Part shown: piece after piece, positions 31,398 to 35,891 of the stretch
Layout: every line of letters begins with the position of its first letter
Position numbering within the stretch: position 1 is the stretch's first letter
DNA from: CAYNYF01 sp964401385
GTDB taxonomy: Bacteria > Planctomycetota > Phycisphaerae > SM23-33
Assembly: GCA_964401385.1 (NCBI GenBank)
Contig: CAYNYF010000042.1
Coordinates: 1 to 35,891 of the forward strand
Direction: 5' to 3'
DNA: 35,891 nucleotides
Position numbers and translations under genes: made by a program
The notes under the pieces: model-generated
Told to the model about the DNA's origin: nothing
The model's database searches: none
The model's input: only the letters and a program-made list of their open reading frames with translations

Positions 31398-32029
31398 GAG
31401 GAGACCTCGGGGCGGAACCGCTTGAATCGCCTGGCATGGGTCCACTCGCTAAGCCCCGCGGTCCATAGCAGGCTGTCGCCGGTAATCTTCTTGGACTGCA
31501 ACAGACCGCGGATGGCCGCACCAGGAACCGGGCCCATGACCGCCCCCTTGATTTCGTAGTACCACTGCCGTTCCCGGGTTTCCGCCTGCCGCGGTGATGC
31601 CTTTCCGGCCTCGGCCAGGTGCTGAAGAGTTTGCTCAGGGGGCTCGGACTGCGAGCCCATCACGGCCGCTGCGTCGTCCTCGGGCAGGTACTGATCGCCG
31701 GCGCCGTCGGTGAGCTTGGGTTGGGAGCGCGTGTCGACGCCCAGCGCCGCGTCGTGGACGTCGAGCCGGGCCGCGGAGTAGCGCTGGAAGGCATCGTCCC
31801 TGAGCCGCTGCTGCCGCAGTTGCTCCCGCAGCCGGTGGCGCTCGAGTTCGGCCTGCCTGCGGTATTGGCGCTCCACCTTACGGTTGGACAGGCAGGCGAC
31901 GATGATGACGCCGATGATTCCAAGGAAGAAGCCGCCGAAGAACCACCCGGCGACGTTCCTGCCCTTATGTGAGGCAATCGCCGCTGCGATAACTCCGCAG
32001 ATCGTGCCGAAGATCAGTTGTATTGCCAT
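31394..32029 (-). CDS. Membrane protein with C-terminal GYF_2-like domain
   Basis: This 211-residue protein starts with two hydrophobic helices (LIFGTICGVIAAAIASHKGR; VAGWFFGGFFLGIIGVIIVA). A long charged helix of Arg, Gln and Glu follows (RQYRRQAELERHRLREQLRQ). The C-terminal 55 residues, REWYYEIKGAVMGPVPGAAI-like (exactly QWYYEIKGAVMGPVP) to LLWTAGLSEWTHARRF, match the GYF_2 (DUF4339) pattern W-Y-Y...G-P...W..GM..W. GYF_2 domains bind proline-rich peptides in some proteins. The ATG at 32029 has a strong GGAGGCCC upstream, and its stop overlaps the next gene. Its function is unknown. Confidence 0.82.
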   Translation of the reverse strand: MAIQLIFGTICGVIAAAIASHKGRNVAGWFFGGFFLGIIGVIIVACLSNRKVERQYRRQAELERHRLREQLRQQRLRDDAFQRYSAARLDVHDAALGVDTRSQPKLTDGAGDQYLPEDDAAAVMGSQSEPPEQTLQHLAEAGKASPRQAETRERQWYYEIKGAVMGPVPGAAIRGLLQSKKITGDSLLWTAGLSEWTHARRFKRFRPEVSS

Positions 32030-32108
32030 ACCCGGGCCTCCTCGCCCTCGTCTTGCCAAAACCGGCGGGGACGAGCCCCCAAGGATGCTGACATTCCAGG
32101 ATGGTAAC

Positions 32109-32930
32109 CTAGAGGGCGAAGAATTCAAGCACGACCAGATTGTGGATAAAGTGGATCAGCATGGACGGATACAGGCTTTGTGTCTTCCACTTGGTCCATC
32201 CCAGAACCATGCCCACCAGGAACAGATACGGCGCGCTGATGACCGTGAAGTGCAGCATCGTGAACAAGGCCGACGCCAGCACCAGGGCGCGGAACGGAGA
32301 CAGCGCCACCTGGAGCCAGTGCTGGATCAGCCCACGGAAGGCTGCCTCCTCGACGATGGCCGGCAGCACGCATACGCAGAAAATCAACGTCGGCTCGCTC
32401 AAACCGTACTCGCGCAGTTCGCCCAGCCGGCGGAAAGGCACATCGGTCAGCCGCAGTATCCAACTGTGGTAGAAGTAATTGCCCAGCAGCAGCGGCGCCA
32501 GGGCCAGCAGTCCCAGCCACGCCGCCGGATGGAACAAGCCCGCGCGCCGGAGCTGGACCGCCAAGCAGCGCCAGTGGATCGAGCCGAAGATGCACGTGGT
32601 CACGAATATCGCGAATGACTGGATCAGCAGCCCCAGCCCGGGGCGTTCCTCCTGGAAAAGCAAGTGGCGCACAATTGCCGACCCGACCACAACGGCCACG
32701 TACGTCCAGAACAGGGGCGCGACGTGCGGCGCCTTCTTGGCGATCAGCTCTTCGTCAGTCAACGGCGCCGGGCGCAGCCGCGGAAGGACCGAGTCGATGT
32801 GCTTGTACGGCGTGGCGCAGGCGAGGCAGAAGTAGTACGCCGGGTTCAGCGGCGCCCCGCAATATTGGCAGCTCTTGGCCGGCGGCCCGAGCTGGCTGGG
32901 GGGCTCACGATGCTGCGGCGACTTGTCCAT
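32109..32930 (-). CDS. CPBP-family intramembrane metalloprotease-like protein with zinc ribbon
   Basis: The 273-residue protein has a short N-terminal cytoplasmic zinc ribbon (CQYCGAPLNPAYYFCLAC, two Cys pairs), then seven to eight hydrophobic segments. The protease signature is intact: VEEAAFRGLIQHW with Glu-Glu-x3-Arg, followed by ASALFTMLHFTVISAPYLFL with His, and MLIHFIHNLVV with His and Asn. These form the metal-binding site of CPBP (Abi/Rce1) proteins. The ATG at 32930 is chosen because longer frames add a Cys-rich stretch; only a weak GGGCAGA is upstream. It lies 79 bases before the GYF_2-type gene in the same direction. The substrate is unknown; roles in prenyl-protein or peptide processing are known elsewhere. 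Confidence 0.88.
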   Translation of the reverse strand: MDKSPQHREPPSQLGPPAKSCQYCGAPLNPAYYFCLACATPYKHIDSVLPRLRPAPLTDEELIAKKAPHVAPLFWTYVAVVVGSAIVRHLLFQEERPGLGLLIQSFAIFVTTCIFGSIHWRCLAVQLRRAGLFHPAAWLGLLALAPLLLGNYFYHSWILRLTDVPFRRLGELREYGLSEPTLIFCVCVLPAIVEEAAFRGLIQHWLQVALSPFRALVLASALFTMLHFTVISAPYLFLVGMVLGWTKWKTQSLYPSMLIHFIHNLVVLEFFAL

Positions 32931-33045
32931 TCTGCCCGGTGTCCGGATGACGATCGACGGCGCCAGTCCGCCACAACATGAGAATAGCACACAGGATGCC
33001 ACCCCGCCCGGCGATTCGGAGAATTCTCCGGCCGGAACCGGAGGC

Positions 33046-33155
33046 CTACCCGATCACGACGACGGCGTGGACCTCGACCCGCGGGACGTTGACCGTCACC
33101 ACGCCGGCCTCGAAGGACCAGTTCGGCGTCTGCCCGCCCGGCTCCAACGAGACCG
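33046..33155 (-). pseudogene. Probable C-terminal remnant of a glycosidase-like protein
   Basis: On the minus strand a frame ending in TAG at 33046-33048 encodes AAVSLEPGGQTPNWSFEAGV then VTVNVPRVEVHAVVVIG. It resembles the final beta strands of large glycoside hydrolases, whose C-termini often end with ...VTFTVPRVEIHEVVVI. The stretch upstream is out of frame or random, so only the tail survives. The assignment is from pattern only. Confidence 0.4.
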
Positions 33156-33267
33156 CCGCCGGCCGGGGCGGGGGCGTCGGGGTCTCCGGGCCGGTGATAC
33201 TCGCAGACCGCGCCGGCCGCAAGAGCCGCCCGCAGCTTTCCGGGCGCGGCGGAATGGGGCATCGCCA

Positions 33268-33296
33268 TTGCGGAAATCTCCGGGCGGGCATAGTAT
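33268..33296 (+). promoter_or_regulatory. Promoter candidate for the CBM9-like lipoprotein gene
   Basis: TTGCGG (33268-33273) and TAGTAT (33291-33296) are 17 bases apart, with four of six matches in the -10. The transcript would begin about 45 bases before the start codon and include the ribosome-binding site AGAGAGGAG. Confidence 0.42.
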
Positions 33297-33349
33297 CGAC
33301 GGCCGATCGGGAGCCGCCGAATCGAGCATTCTGGAGAGAGGAGATGGCC

Positions 33350-34183
33350 GTGAAGATGCGAACCGCGTTCGTGGCGACCGTCGCCGCGCTGACGGGCTTG
33401 GGGCTGTTGGCGTCCTGCGAGAAAGAGCCTGCCGGGCTCGCCTCGTCTTCCTCGCCGGCTACCGCCCCGGCCGCGGGGCGACCGGCAGCGCCCGCTTACG
33501 TCTGGGCCGTCGGCCGGCCGTACGCGTGCCGCCGGGCAAAGGGGAAGATCACCATCGACGACAAAGACCACCCCGAGCAGTGGAAACATGCCATGGTGAT
33601 CAAGGACTTCAAGGTCCCCGCCTCGAACGCCCCGGCCCGGGCCCAGACGGTCGCGCGAATGCTCTGGGACGACGAGAACCTGTACCTCCGCGCGGTCGCC
33701 TATGACGCCGACCTGCGGGCGACGCTGAAGGGCCCGACCGGCCGGCTGTGGACCGAGGACGTGGTCGAGCTGTTCCTGCGGCCGCCCGACCCGCCCGACG
33801 GCAAAGGCGGCTACTATGAGTTCGAGGTCAGCCCGATCAATTCGATGATCGACTTGCAGATTCCCATCGGCCGGCACACGACGTTCGAGTATCGCGTCCG
33901 CTGGCGCTCCGGCGCGCGCACGGCCGTGAAGGTCAAAGGCACCGTCGAGAACCCCAAGGACAAAGACGAGTACTACCGCGTGGTGATGGCCATTCCCTGG
34001 AAGAACATGGAGTTCATCGGCGGCGAGCCGCCCAAGGCAGGCGACGTGTGGAAGTTCAACATCCCCCGCTGCGACCTTTCCAAAGGCCTGCCCCGCAATC
34101 ACGAGCTGTCCGCCTGCGTGCCCCTGCCCAAGGGCGACTTCCACATGCACGAGATCTACCCGGAGATGAGATTCGCCAAGTGA
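33350..34183 (+). CDS. Lipoprotein with CBM9-like carbohydrate-binding domain
   Basis: The 277-residue protein has a lipoprotein signal (MRTAFVATVAALTGLGLLAS-C) with a lipidated Cys. The mature part has a low-complexity Ser/Ala/Pro linker, then a beta-sandwich of about 210 residues typical of the CBM9-like domain: KGKITIDDKDHPEQWKHAMV, TVARMLWDDENLYLRAVAYD, DVVELFLRPPD, YYEFEVSPINSMIDLQI and WKFNIPRCDLSK. Such domains bind sugars or serve as envelope modules. The start could be ATG 33344, GTG 33350 or ATG 33356. The Shine-Dalgarno sequence AGAGGAG is too close to 33344 and best spaced for 33350. The gene is followed by a stem-loop at 34203-34272 before a converging gene. Confidence 0.85.
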   Translation: MKMRTAFVATVAALTGLGLLASCEKEPAGLASSSSPATAPAAGRPAAPAYVWAVGRPYACRRAKGKITIDDKDHPEQWKHAMVIKDFKVPASNAPARAQTVARMLWDDENLYLRAVAYDADLRATLKGPTGRLWTEDVVELFLRPPDPPDGKGGYYEFEVSPINSMIDLQIPIGRHTTFEYRVRWRSGARTAVKVKGTVENPKDKDEYYRVVMAIPWKNMEFIGGEPPKAGDVWKFNIPRCDLSKGLPRNHELSACVPLPKGDFHMHEIYPEMRFAK

Positions 34184-34202
34184 GCCCGTCCCGCCGCCAA
34201 GA

Positions 34203-34272
34203 CGCCAGGCGCCCGGGCTGGCCGAGCCACAGCCCGCCCGCTTTGCCCGGGCGGCCCCGTCGACACCTGGCG
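34203..34272. terminator. Bidirectional stem-loop between converging genes
   Basis: The outer arms CGCCAGG (34203-34209) and CCTGGCG (34266-34272) enclose a 7-pair stem CCGCCCG / CGGGCGG (34234-34240 and 34248-34254). It lies between the CBM9-like gene and the minus-strand HAAS gene. There is no clear T-run, so the terminator role is a guess. Confidence 0.4.
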
Positions 34273-34286
34273 CCGCCCGCGCCGGA

Positions 34287-34772
34287 TCATACCGAGAAAA
34301 TCAGAACGAGCACAACGCAGACCGTCATCCCGGCGGAGACGGTCACTGCCGCTTTGCCCAAGGGATCGGCCCAGGCAGCGACTCCGATCGCAAGGGCGGC
34401 GAGCTGGCCCGCCAGGAACACGGCCAGGGGTATCCAGAAGGGCAGCACCCCCAAGCCGAGCAGAAGAATCGCCGTGGCGAAGGCGACCGTCCCCAGCGAA
34501 ACCAGCAAGGCCCACGCGCCCCCGGCCGGGCGCGGGCGCATTTCGCTTCGTCGGGCGAAGGATTCAGGCGGGTCCATGCCGGCCAGCACCTCCTCCACGT
34601 CCGCCGGCTGTGGGTCCTCGCCAGCTCCTCTGGCCTCCAGGGCCTCGTAGATGTGGCTCTCCAGGTCTCGGAGAAGCTCGCGCTTGCTGGCGTCAGGGGC
34701 GCTCTCCAGATGGGCGGCGACGGCCCGGAGATACCTCTGGATCGCCGCACCAGCGTCTTGATCGCGTTTCAT
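34287..34772 (-). CDS. HAAS-type membrane protein paired with PadR
   Basis: The 161-residue protein has an N-terminal helical unit of about 75 residues (AAIQRYLRAVAAHLESAPDA, ELLRDLESHIYEALEAR, DVEEVLAGMDPPESFA) matching the HAAS/DUF1700-type signalling helices that accompany PadR regulators. Two or three transmembrane helices follow (ALLVSLGTVAFATAILLLGL; FWIPLAVFLAGQLAALAIGV; AAVTVSAGMTVCVVLVLIFS). Its start overlaps the PadR stop by 4 bases (ATGA). The pair probably controls an unknown envelope process, with the HAAS protein as output or modulator. The ATG at 34772 starts MKRDQDAG and is fixed by the overlap. Confidence 0.85.
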   Translation of the reverse strand: MKRDQDAGAAIQRYLRAVAAHLESAPDASKRELLRDLESHIYEALEARGAGEDPQPADVEEVLAGMDPPESFARRSEMRPRPAGGAWALLVSLGTVAFATAILLLGLGVLPFWIPLAVFLAGQLAALAIGVAAWADPLGKAAVTVSAGMTVCVVLVLIFSV

Positions 34773-35113
34773 GTCTGTGACTCCTTCCTGGCAGAGGCGC
34801 GCAGTCCGGCGATTGCCTCCCCGAGCCCGTCCCAGTAGGCGTTCATCTCCCGTAGCCGGTGCCTGCCGAGGGCGGTCAGGCAGAAGTACCGGCGGGGGGG
34901 GCCGCTGGATGAGGGGGACAGCCGGACCTTGACGTAACCATCCTCACGCAGGCGATTCAGGATGGGGTAGACCGTGCTCTCGGTCACCGAAAGCTGCTCG
35001 ACGGCTCGGAGATGCTGGACCAGCTCATAGCCGTAGGTCTCCCGGGCGTGAATGGCGTTCAGGACGCAGAAATCCAGCAGGCCCTTCCGGATTTGCGTTA
35101 CCCAGCTTCTCAT
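34769..35113 (-). CDS. PadR-family transcriptional regulator
   Basis: This 114-residue winged-helix regulator has the PadR layout: KGLLDFCVLNAIHARETYGY, ELVQHLRAVEQLSVTESTVY, PILNRLREDGYVKVRLSPSS, GPPRRYFCLTALGRHRLREM and a short C-terminal helix for dimerisation. PadR proteins usually repress their own operon and are released by small ligands. The ATG at 35113 is chosen over a TTG three bases earlier. The stop overlaps the HAAS gene in ATGA. A likely operator lies just upstream (35126-35138), so autoregulation is probable. Confidence 0.93.
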   Translation of the reverse strand: MRSWVTQIRKGLLDFCVLNAIHARETYGYELVQHLRAVEQLSVTESTVYPILNRLREDGYVKVRLSPSSSGPPRRYFCLTALGRHRLREMNAYWDGLGEAIAGLRASARKESQT

Positions 35114-35125
35114 CAAGTACTCTCT

Positions 35126-35138
35126 ATTACATAGTAAT
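35126..35138 (-). promoter_or_regulatory. Candidate PadR operator
   Basis: ATTAC-ATA-GTAAT is an AT-rich inverted repeat with 5-base arms in otherwise GC-rich DNA, 13 bases before the padR start. A further palindrome ATGTACAT lies at 35155-35162. AT-rich dyads close to the gene are typical of PadR autoregulation. No promoter was convincingly placed. Confidence 0.45.
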
Positions 35139-35245
35139 GGTACTGCGCAATACGATGTACATCAAGGGGAAAACGGAAAATCTCTGCGACAGAAATGGAT
35201 GGAAACGGTATCTGAAAGGCAGCCGCGCCCGCGGCGCCTCGCGGG

Positions 35246-35891
35246 CTACTCCTCCACGATCTCGCCTTCGAGCACTCCCTCATCGGCTGAGGCGTCGGCG
35301 GCCTCGGCCGGGGTTGCCTGGAAGGTGAAGCTCTTTCCGGCCGCGTCCACGCTGACGTGGTCGCCCTCGCGGACGTCGCCGGCGAGGATCTTCTGTGCCA
35401 GCGGGTTCTCCACTTTCTGCTGGATGACGCGCTTGAGCGGGCGTGCCCCGAAGGACGGGTCCCAGCCCAGCTCGGCCAGCAGGTCGCGGGCGGCCGGCGC
35501 GAGGGTCAGGCCGATCTTCTGGGTCCTCAGCCGCCGGGCCAGATGCCCGATCTGGATGTCCACGATGGCGGCGATGTGGTCCTTGGTGAGATTGTGGAAG
35601 ATGATCGTTTCGTCGATGCGGTTGAGGAACTCCGGGCGGAAGTGCTGCTTGAGGGCCTCGGCCAGGCGCGTCTCGATCTCCCATTCCTCGGCTTTTTGTT
35701 CGGCCAGCGAGCGCACGACCTCGGAGGCGATGTTGGAGGTCATGACGATGATGGTGTTCTTGAAATCGACGGTGCGTCCCTGTCCGTCGGTGAGCCGGCC
35801 GTCGTCGAGCACCTGCAAGAGCACGTTGAACACGTCGCGGTGGGCCTTCTCGATCTCGTCGAACAGGATCACGCTGTAGGGGCGGCGGCGA
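35246..35891 (-). CDS. clpB: ClpB disaggregase, C-terminal part (5' end outside window)
   Basis: About 214 codons of the C-terminus are present. The frame runs off the window at 35891. It contains the second AAA+ module Walker B (RPYSVILFDEIEKAHRDVFN), then GRLTDGQGRTVDFKNTIIVM followed by TSN (sensor 1), FRPEFLNRIDETIIFHNL (arginine finger) and GWDPSFGARPLKRVIQQ (sensor 2). The tail ends VLEGEIVEE. ClpB works with DnaK, DnaJ and GrpE to rescue aggregates. ClpA or ClpC are less likely from this C-terminus. It is a further chaperone gene about 25 kb from the dnaJ operon. The spacer 35117-35245 before padR shows no gene. Confidence 0.93.
   Translation of the reverse strand, partial: RRRPYSVILFDEIEKAHRDVFNVLLQVLDDGRLTDGQGRTVDFKNTIIVMTSNIASEVVRSLAEQKAEEWEIETRLAEALKQHFRPEFLNRIDETIIFHNLTKDHIAAIVDIQIGHLARRLRTQKIGLTLAPAARDLLAELGWDPSFGARPLKRVIQQKVENPLAQKILAGDVREGDHVSVDAAGKSFTFQATPAEAADASADEGVLEGEIVEE

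Larger units (their letters stand above)
32931..33349. other. Divergent region with a gene remnant and a palindrome
   Basis: The region separates the CPBP gene (minus) from the CBM9-like gene (plus). It contains a short remnant on the minus strand (33046 to about 33155), a perfect 14-base palindrome CGGAGAATTCTCCG at 33017-33030, and a promoter candidate at 33268-33296. The long open frames through it are not protein-like except for the remnant. Confidence 0.5.

Noticed and set aside
32846..34150. Long minus-strand frame opposite the CBM9-like gene
   Set aside because: It is antisense to a gene with a lipoprotein signal and a clear domain. Only the short stretch 33046-33155, in another frame, looked protein-like.

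Overview
The window is high-GC, gene-dense bacterial DNA. It looks like a member of the Planctomycetota, probably Phycisphaerae-like. The reasons are an H-X9-DG pseudopilin, a PEP-CTERM protein with a dockerin-like tail, a formylglycine sulfatase, a DUF6677-like membrane protein, two groEL genes, LPS-core enzymes, and many G/C-rich dispersed palindromes between genes. No rRNA, tRNA, CRISPR array or intact mobile element was found. The taxonomic call is inference from gene content.

Layout. 1-2100: palindromic spacer, then a minus-strand pair (pseudopilin 710-1762, small lipoprotein 275-697). 2110-3249: exported ARPP-1-like protein. 3409-3750: wreck of an IS1380-family transposase, interrupted by a 20-22 bp palindrome. 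4083-10338: chaperone island groEL-groES-groEL2, a small unknown ORF, dnaJ, grpE and an FmdB-type zinc ribbon; dnaK is absent from the window. 10527-11441: exported LTxxQ-repeat protein, then a hairpin terminator. 11585-15352 (minus): glycoside-hydrolase-like protein, ECF sigma factor, zinc-finger anti-sigma factor, exported coiled-coil protein.

15588-22644 (plus) is the most operon-like stretch: DUF2752 protein, two consecutive lipoproteins, a GT4-like glycosyltransferase, a protein with two LPS-kinase-like domains, a GT9 heptosyltransferase-like protein, Maf and a DUF192 lipoprotein, many joined by 4-base stop/start overlaps. This suggests lipid A-core sugar assembly and phosphorylation coupled to outer-membrane lipoproteins. 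22693-24783: SpoIIE/RsbU-type phosphatase and two small membrane proteins.

24850-27830 is the scrambled part. It holds a PEP-CTERM/dockerin gene with a strong promoter and a leader of about 200 nt, several structured repeats, a second degenerate copy of that gene's 3' end, and a CusA-type RND pump reduced to its two ends. 27837-32930 (minus): ribokinase, sulfatase, two membrane-associated proteins (one with a GYF_2-like domain) and a CPBP protease. 33046-35113: a remnant C-terminus, a CBM9-like lipoprotein, and a HAAS/PadR regulatory pair. The window ends inside clpB, so a further chaperone gene lies at the right edge.

Gene starts were chosen from Shine-Dalgarno sequences, signal peptides and overlaps, and several differ from the longest open frame. 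Family names rest on motifs read by eye; no database search was possible.
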